64,000 bases of DNA from an uncultured Bacteriovoracaceae bacterium (GTDB taxonomy: Bacteria; Bdellovibrionota; Bacteriovoracia; Bacteriovoracales; Bacteriovoracaceae): positions 62,001 through 126,000 of the forward strand of contig CALHBF010000001.1 of assembly GCA_937931205.1 (NCBI GenBank). Direction: 5' to 3'. A model generated the notes under the pieces. The model did no database searches, was not told the DNA's origin, and was given only the letters and a program-made list of their open reading frames with translations. Each line of letters begins with the position of its first letter. Within the stretch, counting starts at the first letter, position 1. Both the position numbers and the translations under genes were made by a program. Of this stretch, positions 44,004 through 51,659 are shown in pieces.

Positions 44004-44870
44004 TTATTCATGCCCTTCGCTTTCTAACTGTATCGTCCACATTGATATCTTTGCTTCTTTAAGGAATCCTTCAACATTCTTTCTCAATTTATCTGCATCT
44101 ATCATCCTCATACTTCCATCAACGACTACATGAAGAGTTACATTAAATGTTGATTCGTCCAAAGACCAACCCTGTAAATAGTGCACATCCTTAACACCAT
44201 CACAGCTCTTTATTTGTTTTAGAAGCTGCTCCCTCTGAATCTCTTCAGGGAAATGCTGGACAAAGATTTTACCCACTTTCAGGAGATTTTTTAAAACACC
44301 CCTTAAAATGATCAGCGAGATGAGAATAGAAAGAACCGAATCAAGTACATACCAAGGCTTGAATAAAAGAATAACACTAACCACTAGCACGGCCGCCCAT
44401 CCTAATAAGTCCTCTAGAAGATGGTACATCAGCATTTTTACATTAAGACCTTCATCTTTTGAAAGTCTGTAAGCCGCAAAACTATTGACTGCAATCCCCA
44501 GGATGGCCAGATAGAGCATCCCTTCAGGCTTCACCACTTCAGGAGAATCTAAGCGCTCAATTGCTTCTTTGATAACAAACACAGAACCAACTAATAGGAT
44601 TGTTCCATTTAATAATGCGGATACAAGAGAAAATCTTTTATACCCAAAAGTGTATTTTTGATTAGCCTCTCGGCGGCTTAGCTTGTCAGCAAAATACGAG
44701 AATAAGAGTGCCAGGCTATCTCCGAAATCATGGAGAGCATCAGACATGATAGCAACGCTATTTGTGAAGATTCCGCCAAAGAATTCAATTACTGCAAAGC
44801 TAGCATTTAAGCTAAAAGCAAGAAGGATATTGTTTACCTTTTTATGCTGATGTGAGTGATCGTGGCCCAT
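44004..44870 (-). CDS. Cation diffusion facilitator (CDF, CzcD-like) metal exporter
   Basis: The start is the ATG at 44870, with AAAAAGG at six bases, six codons inside the longer frame. The 288-residue protein has the His-rich N-terminus GHDHSHQHKK, six membrane helices, the metal site HDFGDSLALL in helix 2 and HLLEDLLGWAAV in helix 5, and a C-terminal cytoplasmic domain (SCDGVKDVHYLQGWSLDESTFNVTLHVV). CDF proteins export Zn2+, Co2+ or Cd2+ from cytoplasm to periplasm in exchange for H+. Together with the CzcCBA-like genes it makes a two-step route, from cytoplasm to periplasm to outside. Confidence 0.94.
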   Translation of the reverse strand: MGHDHSHQHKKVNNILLAFSLNASFAVIEFFGGIFTNSVAIMSDALHDFGDSLALLFSYFADKLSRREANQKYTFGYKRFSLVSALLNGTILLVGSVFVIKEAIERLDSPEVVKPEGMLYLAILGIAVNSFAAYRLSKDEGLNVKMLMYHLLEDLLGWAAVLVVSVILLFKPWYVLDSVLSILISLIILRGVLKNLLKVGKIFVQHFPEEIQREQLLKQIKSCDGVKDVHYLQGWSLDESTFNVTLHVVVDGSMRMIDADKLRKNVEGFLKEAKISMWTIQLESEGHE

Positions 44871-44955
44871 GTTTACCTTTTTATTCAAGAGAGAAGAATA
44901 CCAGTGTAGATATTAAAAATTCCTTTAGCCACTCATAATCTTTTACTTATCGAAC

Positions 44956-45201
44956 TTGTTTTTGAGTATGAAGACTTGCAAGTTCGCTAAAATTGAAAAA
45001 GCAGCTTCGATTGGTTTTAGTTTCTCAACTCTGGCCCGTAACTCTCCCATAGCACTTGCCATCGCAGTCACGGCTTTTCCCGAAAGACCGGCAATTGCAC
45101 TGGCTTTAGTAATAGACCCTTTGATTGAGCTGCCTGTCATAGCGTTGTTTGAAAACTTAAGCACCCAGTATAAATACATGGGTGCAGATCATTACATCTA
45201 A
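44956..45201 (+). pseudogene. C-terminal fragment of an arsenic-resistance permease (BASS/ArsB-like)
   Basis: The 81 residues translated on the plus strand end with FSTLARNSPIALAIAVTAFP and IALALVIDPLIELPVIALF, which is the last transmembrane pair and the conserved NSPxALAIA region of the arsenic-resistance/bile-acid symporter family. The first 85% of a normal permease of about 330 residues is absent, and only a TTG start is available. Therefore it is a remnant left by recombination, showing that the island once also carried arsenic resistance. No ArsR, ArsC or ArsM is found beside it. Confidence 0.8.
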
Positions 45202-45261
45202 TGAATGTAACTAGTTGTAAATTCGTTGCAAAAATTATAAGGTCGGTTATTTAATGTCTCT

Positions 45262-46407
45262 TCAGAGATAAAACTTCTTCTTATTTTTGTAGCTCCGCCA
45301 AGTCCTGTCCAACGTACTATGCCCCATCCAGATCGAAATGTTCTCAATGGTGTTGCCCTTTGAAAGCATGAGATCAGTAAAGCCCTTTCTTCCGCCATAA
45401 AGATCAATATCTTTTGAGAAGTAATGTCTCATCGTTTTAATTAATGGTCTTTTAAAGCTTCCTGACGAAATGATCTTGAGAGCAAACTCTTGTTCCTCAT
45501 ACAAAATAGGTATCGGCTTCCATCTATCTTCTGGAGGTAGTGCAATAATCTTCGTCTGAAAGATCCAAAATACCTTCCGGCCAACAATAGGAGTTTCAAT
45601 CTTCCACAACTCAGGGTTTTGAAGATTATCGATCTCCTGAGGTCTTAGTCCCAACCAAACAGAAATGAATAACCAATTGAAGTTTGCTTGATTGATTTTT
45701 CCGCGAGCTTCATAAAGAACATCTGGAAGGAGTGGATCAGATGCTTTTCGGCTGTTTCTATTCTTTTCGTAGTGAGCATCTAAAAGCCTTTGCCTTTCAT
45801 ATCCACGGGGGCGAGTAACAGGAAGAAAAGGTTTCGCGAGTTTCCGGCAGATAAAATATCCCCAGGCATTCACCAGAGTTAAAATTGAGGTCATGTAGCT
45901 CATACTGAGCTTTTGCCCATAGAAATAATCATAAATTTCTTTATTGTAAAAGTACCATTCGGATGGATCGATTTTCAGTGCCACGATCATTCGTTGAGCT
46001 GCCTTCCACTTAGATCGAGCATGAGATGTTTTCCTCCTCCCCTTTCTAGTTTCGGCATCTCGGGATTTAAGAAACCTTGCTTCAAACTCCTCAACGAATT
46101 CAATGGGTAAAACTGAATCATATTTCTTCTTATTATTGTCTTCCTCTATAACAATTCTTCTGACTCGCTCTTCTTGTCGTTTCAAAAAGTCTTGAGCATT
46201 TAATTGCCTTGCTCTCACCCTTGCTTCACCAAGAGTCATCATTTTATGAAACCCCAGTGAGCGCCAGCGATCAGGATCAACATCCCATTCCTTCTTGGCC
46301 TTAATAGCATTAGATTGTTTTGTGTCTTGTAATTTGTATGAAACGAATTGAAGCTTCCACCTTGGATCAGATTTCTTCCAAGGTAAGGCGCGTACATAGT
46401 ATCCCAT
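45262..46407 (-). CDS. Tyrosine recombinase of the metal island
   Basis: A 381-residue integrase with an N-terminal arm-binding part (ALPWKKSDPRWKLQFVSYK) and a C-terminal catalytic domain with WLGLRPQEIDNLQ (Arg I), a basic beta-hairpin IIALPPEDRWKPIPI, box II as YGGRKGFTDLML, and WMGHSTLDRTWRSYKN (His/Tyr). In box II the usual H-x-x-R reads Y-G-G-R, so the first histidine is replaced by tyrosine; Arg is kept. It should cut at boundary repeat B, which is 113 bases upstream of its start. GGGAG lies six bases before the ATG. Confidence 0.88.
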   Translation of the reverse strand: MGYYVRALPWKKSDPRWKLQFVSYKLQDTKQSNAIKAKKEWDVDPDRWRSLGFHKMMTLGEARVRARQLNAQDFLKRQEERVRRIVIEEDNNKKKYDSVLPIEFVEEFEARFLKSRDAETRKGRRKTSHARSKWKAAQRMIVALKIDPSEWYFYNKEIYDYFYGQKLSMSYMTSILTLVNAWGYFICRKLAKPFLPVTRPRGYERQRLLDAHYEKNRNSRKASDPLLPDVLYEARGKINQANFNWLFISVWLGLRPQEIDNLQNPELWKIETPIVGRKVFWIFQTKIIALPPEDRWKPIPILYEEQEFALKIISSGSFKRPLIKTMRHYFSKDIDLYGGRKGFTDLMLSKGNTIENISIWMGHSTLDRTWRSYKNKKKFYL

Positions 46408-46461
46408 GTGGAACTCCCTTTAAGAAAAGTCATGAATGTTTGTGGAAACTAAAACTCGTCC

Positions 46462-46492
46462 ACCACGTCCATATCGGACGTGGTTTTTCTTT
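46462..46492 (+). terminator. Hairpin with U tract at the right island end
   Basis: ACCACGTCC and GGACGTGGT form a perfect nine-base stem with loop ATATC, followed by TTTTTCTTT on the plus strand. It lies between the recombinase start and boundary repeat B. It has the shape of an intrinsic terminator, although no plus-strand gene precedes it; it may insulate the element or bind the recombinase. Confidence 0.7.
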
Positions 46493-46519
46493 CTAAACAC
46501 CTGAATTTAAAGGCGGTGA

Positions 46520-46654
46520 TGGTGGAGGTGGTGCCAAAATAGCCACAGCCGAAGGATTTTAAAACACCTTGCGCTTTTTTACCATCACAAGACCTACTCT
46601 GCATTTTCATCAGAGCACATTTCGAAATTATAAGACTATTCTAGAAAGTAGTCC
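46520..46654. repeat. Boundary repeat B: tmRNA 3'-end-like element (right end of metal island)
   Basis: TGGTGGAGGTGGTG joins directly to CCAAAATAGCCACAGCC, the same blocks as in repeat A but with the intervening T-arm region absent. It then continues with AGGATTT, CACAAGACCTAC, AGAGCAC and AAAGTAGTCCA in the same order as A. Read on the minus strand, this is the acceptor end of a tmRNA-like sequence with a clean deletion of about 16 bases where the T-arm would be. Each repeat is followed, on its right, by a minus-strand gene of no known function. Confidence 0.55.
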
Positions 46655-46656
46655 AG

Positions 46657-47169
46657 TTAGTTAGAATTATCTATGCACTTTAGATTAATCGGCTTTATGA
46701 ATCCCAAATTCCTCTTTTGTCGGCTCAATGTGCCTGCGATCATGATCATTTCTTTCTGATGTCCATCAAGAGGACCAGACAAGATTGGGTCTAAAGAATT
46801 AATCGTTTCTAAGATTTGATTTAATTGAACCGAACTAGATTCTAGCGATCCAGTCAAATGGAGTAATGTATCTCTCGTTTGCTCAAACTGCATTCTAGCT
46901 CGATCACAAAACTCACGAGGTCTTTTTGCACAACCAGATAGGGAGACAGGCAAATTGATGAGCTTATCATTCAAAGCATCTAACTTAGGCATAACTAGAT
47001 TCGTACAAAATGTTTTCTGGTTTAGATCATGAGCATTTGTGCTAATGTTATATGTTACTATGCCAAAGATGACGGATACTATTAACGAACAGATAATACT
47101 CCCAAAGTTAAGCCAGAAACTATACAAGGCAGTCCTTCTTTCAGTCCATTTTCTCATGTCAGGGCTCAT
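46657..47169 (-). CDS. Small membrane-anchored protein, unknown
   Basis: A 170-residue protein with one N-terminal membrane helix (LNFGSIICSLIVSVIFGIVTYNI, about 19-41) and a roughly 125-residue outside part with NLPVSLSGCAKRPREFCDRARMQFEQ and a helical region that follows. Three cysteines. The gene start overlaps the stop of the upstream cysteine-rich gene by four bases. No family known. It lies beside boundary repeat B. Confidence 0.55.
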   Translation of the reverse strand: MSPDMRKWTERRTALYSFWLNFGSIICSLIVSVIFGIVTYNISTNAHDLNQKTFCTNLVMPKLDALNDKLINLPVSLSGCAKRPREFCDRARMQFEQTRDTLLHLTGSLESSSVQLNQILETINSLDPILSGPLDGHQKEMIMIAGTLSRQKRNLGFIKPINLKCIDNSN

Positions 47170-47534
47170 CTCTTCCCACCCGTTCGCTTGTGGCAGATAT
47201 TGACGCAGGTTTCATAATTTTCTCTCGGTAATATTTTTTCATTTAAAAATGTTTTGTCATTGCACAGGAAATGAAAAGTAGAGCTATCGATTTTGTATTT
47301 CTCATAGAGACTAGAAAAAGCAGCGACCTGTTTTTTTGTTGATTTAGCTGCATCAATGCAACCGGCACTCACATCTGAAGCAAACATCACATTTTCATTT
47401 AGAGCTTGTTTTGCTTGAGCTGTATATCCACAACATTTAAGACACTCTTCAAAATTTTTTGATTCATTAATGCAAGCTCCATATATTTGAGCACTCATCA
47501 AAACAACAAATACCCCTATAAAAAACTTGGCCAT
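47166..47534 (-). CDS. Small secreted cysteine-rich protein
   Basis: A 122-residue protein with a signal peptide (MAKFFIGVFVVLMSAQIYG). The mature part has eight cysteines: ACINESKNFEECLKCCGY, then one each at about 59 and 91, and CVNICHKR at the end, a set consistent with four disulfides. Possibly an exported toxin-like or structural protein. Not recognised. AAGAGGT is close to the start. Coupled to the following gene. Confidence 0.6.
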   Translation of the reverse strand: MAKFFIGVFVVLMSAQIYGACINESKNFEECLKCCGYTAQAKQALNENVMFASDVSAGCIDAAKSTKKQVAAFSSLYEKYKIDSSTFHFLCNDKTFLNEKILPRENYETCVNICHKRTGGKR

Positions 47535-47643
47535 ACACTACCTCTTTAAGGAACTTATTTATCTCAACAATGACTATATCTAACTTAAGCTCGTTTATTT
47601 TTTCCTTGAACGTGCAAACCCAATTCAGGCATTAAAAGATACA

Positions 47644-48039
47644 TCATTTGTCATCTCCCATTATTTCTTTATACTTTGACAATGCTTCCTCTGGGTTGTC
47701 GACTGTAAATTTATATGCCTCAAAAACATAATCATAGCTTTTTCTGAAATTGGTCCCAGTCTTTACACCTGAAACGATTGCTGACCATACCAGAGAGTGA
47801 ATCCAGTCTAAAATCGTGTAAAATAAATCTTTAGAAACTTTATCACCATTTTTGAGTCTAGCACTTTCCGTGAGACTGCTCAGTACGACGGTTAATTCCC
47901 TTTTATTATTTGAAACATATTTAACAATATCCTCTCTATCTTGCTCAGAAAGTGAAGCATTATTGATAACTTCATTTGTATACACGGCATTCCATTCTTT
48001 AACCAAATCTGTAGTATTTTTTTTAAAAAAATTGAACAT
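47644..48039 (-). CDS. Hypothetical helical protein
   Basis: A 131-residue soluble protein rich in helix (MFNFFKKNTTDLVKEWNAVYTNEVI, LSEQDREDIVKYVSNNKRELTVVLSSL). No catalytic motif or signal peptide. Encoded alone, with a 145-base gap on its upstream side. Unknown. Confidence 0.5.
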   Translation of the reverse strand: MFNFFKKNTTDLVKEWNAVYTNEVINNASLSEQDREDIVKYVSNNKRELTVVLSSLTESARLKNGDKVSKDLFYTILDWIHSLVWSAIVSGVKTGTNFRKSYDYVFEAYKFTVDNPEEALSKYKEIMGDDK

Positions 48040-48184
48040 ATTAACTTTCCCTGCTTAATTCAATGTTTGCATTTCTAATGGACATATAGCTTACTTAATA
48101 TTCGTTAGTAGTTTTTTCGGATTATTGACTACATTGGATGAATAAATAAACCTCAAGATTCACTTTCGAGACTAAAATAGTCCT

Positions 48185-48577
48185 CTACCCCAAGTTCTTA
48201 AGCGCCAAAAGAAATATCGAAATTTCATCATGTTGCAACTGATTATAGATCATCGGCTTCTTGAATACTGTATTAAATGAACTTCCAAAGTAGGCTGCAA
48301 ACTTAGGCACTTCTGAACTTACTTGATAACCCAGCCAAATTCTATCATGTAGATGATCTTGGTACTTAGTCGAAGAAGTCATTGCTATCCCCATACCTTG
48401 GAAAATCCCATGAATGTTTGAATTCAAATTTGTTTCTCCCGAATGATGAAAAACATCTATATTGGTAATCTTTATTTCATTTAACGTTTTGGCCAATTCC
48501 TTAATGAAAGATAAATAGCTATCCGACAGTTTGTCCTTCGCACCTAAGAAATAAAGGTCATATATAGAAATACTCAC
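48185..48577 (-). CDS. Hypothetical protein, unknown
   Basis: A 130-residue protein starting at GTG (48577) within a GTGA overlap with the upstream gene. Mixed alpha/beta with two patches (IHGIFQGMGIAMTSSTKYQDHLHDRIWLGYQ) that resemble no domain I know. The coupling to the helical 102-residue protein upstream suggests a two-gene unit, possibly a small toxin-antitoxin or defence pair. Speculative. Confidence 0.5.
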   Translation of the reverse strand: MSISIYDLYFLGAKDKLSDSYLSFIKELAKTLNEIKITNIDVFHHSGETNLNSNIHGIFQGMGIAMTSSTKYQDHLHDRIWLGYQVSSEVPKFAAYFGSSFNTVFKKPMIYNQLQHDEISIFLLALKNLG

Positions 48578-48882
48578 ACACCCAACAAATTTTCTTTTAT
48601 AAACTGCAAGACATCTGACTTAGCACTTCCTCCAAACGGATTGGTCATTAGATTAAAGAATTGTTCTTCTTCTGGACTTAACACTTGTCTCAATGTTTTA
48701 TTGTTTTCTCCAAAGGCATACCCTATCTTCGAAAGAACAAGAAATAACCGCTTTAACAACAACGCATCATCTGCGCATTTCTCCAAATAATGCTTTTCCT
48801 TGAGCATGGTATTTAATAAGTCATCCATTTCTTCAAGTTTTTTCTTGTATTGCTCACAATTATTCACTTTTAACCTCTTCAA
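48574..48882 (-). CDS. Hypothetical helical protein, first gene of a coupled pair
   Basis: A 102-residue charged helical protein (CEQYKKKLEEMDDLLNTMLKEKHYLEKCADD). Its 3' end overlaps the next gene by four bases. No DNA-binding motif visible. Together with the 130-residue partner it forms a compact two-gene unit on the accessory patch. Confidence 0.5.
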   Translation of the reverse strand: MKRLKVNNCEQYKKKLEEMDDLLNTMLKEKHYLEKCADDALLLKRLFLVLSKIGYAFGENNKTLRQVLSPEEEQFFNLMTNPFGGSAKSDVLQFIKENLLGV

Positions 48883-48929
48883 AAATTGCTATCACTCGTA
48901 GGTGGTCTGATAAATATAAAGGTATCGAA

Positions 48930-49691
48930 TTAAATTACCCCCATGCTTTTCATCTTTTCCAAAACTTTAAAAGAGTTTTCCCAACCTCCACAACAGCTCG
49001 GAGACAGTGCAATAGTGAGGATGGAATTCTTCACAGCCTTAAATCTTTTAAGTTGGGCAAGAACCTTTTCAATAAAAGCATCCGAATAAAGCTGGATGTC
49101 ATCCTTAAAGAAGAAATCTATATCGAAATTTATTATCCAGTTTGCTTTTTCATCAAAAAGATTCTCTAATGACGAAAGAGCATTGTATCCTTTAGGGTCT
49201 TCTACATGACATTTAATCGATTTGAGAGTTGTCTCACCTGGAATATCCGCATTCTGATTAACAATTAGATACAAATTTTCGATGTTTTGGTTATAGTAGT
49301 CGATAAATGGCAGTAAATAATTCGCCCAATTAAAATAGACCATCTTATCGTCTGCTTTATCTTTGTAATGAAGGTAATCATTCAATGTGAATCCATCTAG
49401 CTGATCTCTTGAGATTTTTGAATTAAACTTCAATCCGCCTAAATCATAATGGGTGTCGATATGAATAATATTATACTTCAATTTCTTGTCAGTATTTTTA
49501 ATCCAGAACCACAAGGCGCATCGATGGTTATCCATAATCACAACGTTTTCTTTTTCATAACAAAAATAAACATTCTGATAATCAGGAGCACTCTTTTCAT
49601 TAATTTGATTCTCTCCAACAAGTTCAGAATAATCTCCAAGACACTGGCCAATTCTCTTCAAAAATTCAGACGTTGGTTGATCAAAATACAT
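48930..49691 (-). CDS. UPF0489 family protein (arginase-like fold)
   Basis: A 253-residue protein with the UPF0489 hallmarks: VVIMDNHRCALWFW, then IIHIDTHYDLGG, NFDIDFFFKDD, and ALSPSCCGGWENS. The asparagine/histidine and HxD/DxD sites match the metal-binding positions of ureohydrolase-like enzymes; some UPF0489 members are peptide arginases that turn arginine of a peptide substrate into ornithine. Here no obvious precursor peptide is adjacent. AAGAGGT sits just before the start. It lies between the AbiE pair and small unknown genes. Function thus unsettled. Confidence 0.8.
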   Translation of the reverse strand: MYFDQPTSEFLKRIGQCLGDYSELVGENQINEKSAPDYQNVYFCYEKENVVIMDNHRCALWFWIKNTDKKLKYNIIHIDTHYDLGGLKFNSKISRDQLDGFTLNDYLHYKDKADDKMVYFNWANYLLPFIDYYNQNIENLYLIVNQNADIPGETTLKSIKCHVEDPKGYNALSSLENLFDEKANWIINFDIDFFFKDDIQLYSDAFIEKVLAQLKRFKAVKNSILTIALSPSCCGGWENSFKVLEKMKSMGVI

Positions 49692-49699
49692 ATTACCTC

Positions 49700-50608
49700 T
49701 TAAAATAATATCTTTACGTTTTTCAAATAGGTGTCTTTCTTTGCTTTACTCATCTTCTCTTGATTAAACAACTTCCATTTTACCGATGGATACCCCTGTA
49801 TCTTACTATCTCGAACCAATGTCCAATTTGGCTCATTAGACACGAATCCAACTAAAAACTTTTTATCATTTTCAGTTAGTGAAGATCTTATTTGATGAAC
49901 AAGTTTTTCACGATTGGCCAACAACTCTTCAAGACTGACTTCATTTTTGGCCATATCAACAAACTCTTCACGATATTCGCGACTAATATCTTTGAAATTT
50001 GGATTCAAAAGTTCATTAATTGGTCTGTTATGAGAAATCAGGTAAAAGATGAAAGAATCTTTCACTTCTGGCGTAATACCTTCGTTCTCTAAAAGATATT
50101 TTACATCATACAAATCACGTGGATGCTGACGATCCAATGCCGCACAAATTTTACCACCGTAAGTATCAGCTTTGTTCAAACAGCGAGCTGTTACGGATTT
50201 TTCGAACTCTTTAACAGCATTTGAGGCCAATTCTATATCCACTGGTGGAAATAAGCTGCTTCTTAGAACGAAGTTTGGCTCAATTTTAATTTCAATGTCG
50301 TTTTTTATAGCAACTAACTTTGCCTCTTTCTTTCCATCTAAAGTATTACTTGCATTAACCTTAAGCCCCAGCTTTTTCTCTAACGACATTTTCAATTCTT
50401 GTAAAATCTCATGTAAATTTTGATAAGTAGTGTCCCGATCTTCTAAGGGTAAATAGCATAAATCAATATCCACCGAGAATCGTGGAAAGTTCCGATGAAA
50501 AAGGTTAATGGCCGTACCACCTTTCAATGCGACTCTTTCATCTTTTAAAGAATGTGGAAGAACCTCTAGTAAAAGCTCCACCGTTTTTTTGTATCGTTCC
50601 TTATTCAA
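49700..50608 (-). CDS. AbiEii-type nucleotidyltransferase toxin
   Basis: A 302-residue protein of the AbiEii/AbiGii family. The nucleotidyltransferase core VALKGGTAINLFHRNFPRFSVDIDLCYLP has the G-G-T and D-x-D motifs, followed by KREAK-like conserved lysines. AbiEii toxins transfer NTP-derived nucleotides to an RNA target and stop growth during phage infection. Start TTG (50608) overlaps the antitoxin stop as TTGA, with GGGGAG upstream in the previous gene, so its translation is coupled to the antitoxin. Distal gene of the pair. Confidence 0.88.
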   Translation of the reverse strand: MNKERYKKTVELLLEVLPHSLKDERVALKGGTAINLFHRNFPRFSVDIDLCYLPLEDRDTTYQNLHEILQELKMSLEKKLGLKVNASNTLDGKKEAKLVAIKNDIEIKIEPNFVLRSSLFPPVDIELASNAVKEFEKSVTARCLNKADTYGGKICAALDRQHPRDLYDVKYLLENEGITPEVKDSFIFYLISHNRPINELLNPNFKDISREYREEFVDMAKNEVSLEELLANREKLVHQIRSSLTENDKKFLVGFVSNEPNWTLVRDSKIQGYPSVKWKLFNQEKMSKAKKDTYLKNVKILF

Positions 50609-51363
50609 AATGGATTCTCCCCATAGTCACGGTCAACTGTGATTTGATACTTTTTATTCAGTTCGCCACCCTTCACTATTACTCTCTTTCCTGTCCCGAG
50701 ATTTATTTTTTCTTTATTGAGTTTTTTAAACCATGGCAAATTTGATTTTTCTACAAGGTAAAGAAATACTCTCTTCGCTTTGATGGAGTTACATTCCTCT
50801 AGCACCTTTTGCAGCACTTCTATCCTAAGAGTTAATAAGGACTGAGTATAGTTTTCTGCGGTCTCAAGAGACCCCGACAAATCGAGCGTCTCTATAAGTT
50901 CTAGTGCCGCTAATTCTCTGGTAGATATTTTTAAATCAAACCCGCTTTCGCTTTGAGTTGTTAAAAAATTCTCCTGCGCCAGCAAACTTGATTTCTTGAA
51001 TACAAACTCAAAACTCTTCTCCAACTTTTTTATCCAAGTTGGGAATGCCTTGTCCTCATAGCTTGTGAGATAGATTCTCGTCTTTGAACCAAGAGCAACA
51101 TAATGAGAGTGCCCTTGAAGCTCCAAGGCCGTTCTTCCCGAGATGTGTAGCTTAAGCCCTAGTTCCTGTTGAAGAAAGCGAACAACTCCATAAGGACTTA
51201 CTTCGTCCCCTTTGCGAACAAATACACCTGGTCCTACTTTCTCCAGATAGTCATCGTTATAGTAGTAAGCCAATCTTTGATCGACCCCTCTAGCACGAAA
51301 CCACTCCAATCCGTGGATATCACCCTGCTTCCAATCTAGAAGAACCTGGTTTAACTTAGACAT
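50605..51363 (-). CDS. AbiEi-type antitoxin and transcriptional repressor
   Basis: I start at the ATG at 51363, since the longer frame begins at a TTG within the promoter. The 252-residue protein has an N-terminal winged helix part (KLNQVLLDWKQGDIHGLEWFRARGVDQRLAYYYN, then the central YLEKVGPGVFVRKGDEVSPYGVVRFLQ) and a C-terminal antitoxin domain. AbiEi proteins counteract the toxin without contact (type IV) and repress their own operon by binding repeats in the promoter. The two 46-base repeats upstream are the probable binding sites. The pair looks intact. Confidence 0.87.
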   Translation of the reverse strand: MSKLNQVLLDWKQGDIHGLEWFRARGVDQRLAYYYNDDYLEKVGPGVFVRKGDEVSPYGVVRFLQQELGLKLHISGRTALELQGHSHYVALGSKTRIYLTSYEDKAFPTWIKKLEKSFEFVFKKSSLLAQENFLTTQSESGFDLKISTRELAALELIETLDLSGSLETAENYTQSLLTLRIEVLQKVLEECNSIKAKRVFLYLVEKSNLPWFKKLNKEKINLGTGKRVIVKGGELNKKYQITVDRDYGENPF

Positions 51364-51475
51364 AATTTCAGTAACCCCACTACTGGTTTTTATCCTATTA
51401 TAAACCAAGTTCGGTTTAAACCAAGACAAATTTCAGTAACATGGCTTCTGATTTTGATCCTGTAGTAAACCGAGG
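51364..51475 (-). promoter_or_regulatory. AbiE promoter with two direct operator repeats
   Basis: On the minus strand TTGGTT (51419-51424) and TATAAT (51397-51402), spacer 16, form a strong promoter. Two imperfect 46-base direct repeats, 51364-51409 and 51429-51474, begin with AATTTCAGTAAC on the plus strand and share most of ATCCTxTxxTAAACC. Their repeat distance is 65 bases. AbiEi antitoxins bind such repeats to repress the operon. Confidence 0.75.
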
Positions 51476-51502
51476 CTAAACACTAAAAATTGACTTTGAG
51501 TG

Positions 51503-51567
51503 AAAGACTAGTAGAATGGCGAACATAGTTCGTCGCCTGGAAGGCGAGACCCATTCTACTAGTCTTT
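51503..51567. repeat. Three-way junction-like inverted repeat
   Basis: AAAGACTAGTAGAATGG and CCATTCTACTAGTCTTT pair perfectly over 17 bases and enclose two inner stems, GAAC/GTTC and TCGCCT/AGGCGA (loop GGA). It lies between the AbiE promoter and the 3' end of the integrase gene. Candidates: a structured RNA, a strong terminator of the integrase transcript, or recombinase arm sites. The remaining bases 51568-51659 hold another small palindrome (GTAAC/GTTAC). Confidence 0.75.
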
Positions 51568-51659
51568 CTTGAAAAACCAGTAAAATCAATCACATACATC
51601 TAAAAAAGTGTTTCGTAACAATAAAATGTTACAACGACGTTTCCTACGTTACTAATGTC

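Larger units (their letters stand above)
35092..46533. mobile_element. Integrated heavy-metal resistance island
   Basis: The 11.4-kb segment is flanked by two directly oriented copies of the same non-coding element (repeat A and repeat B), carries a tyrosine recombinase at the right end and a coherent cargo of metal-efflux genes, plus a truncated arsenic-permease fossil. Directly repeated tmRNA-like ends with a recombinase beside one of them are the usual mark of elements that integrate into ssrA. The two repeats have diverged considerably, so the insertion is old or the two ends come from separate insertions. Boundaries are approximate. Confidence 0.6.

Noticed and set aside
44943..45179. 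78-codon minus-strand frame opposite the arsenic permease fossil
   Set aside because: The plus-strand translation matches a known permease end; the minus-strand product is its mirror image and matches nothing.
46462..46492. Functional tmRNA or tRNA gene ending near the right island end
   Set aside because: The hairpin CCACGTCC/GGACGTGG resembles a T-arm-linked stem in letters, but no GTTCGA loop, no acceptor partner and no tag reading frame are present nearby.
51503..51567. Retron msr-msd region
   Set aside because: The folded repeat has the look of a structured RNA, but no reverse transcriptase gene is found in the window.
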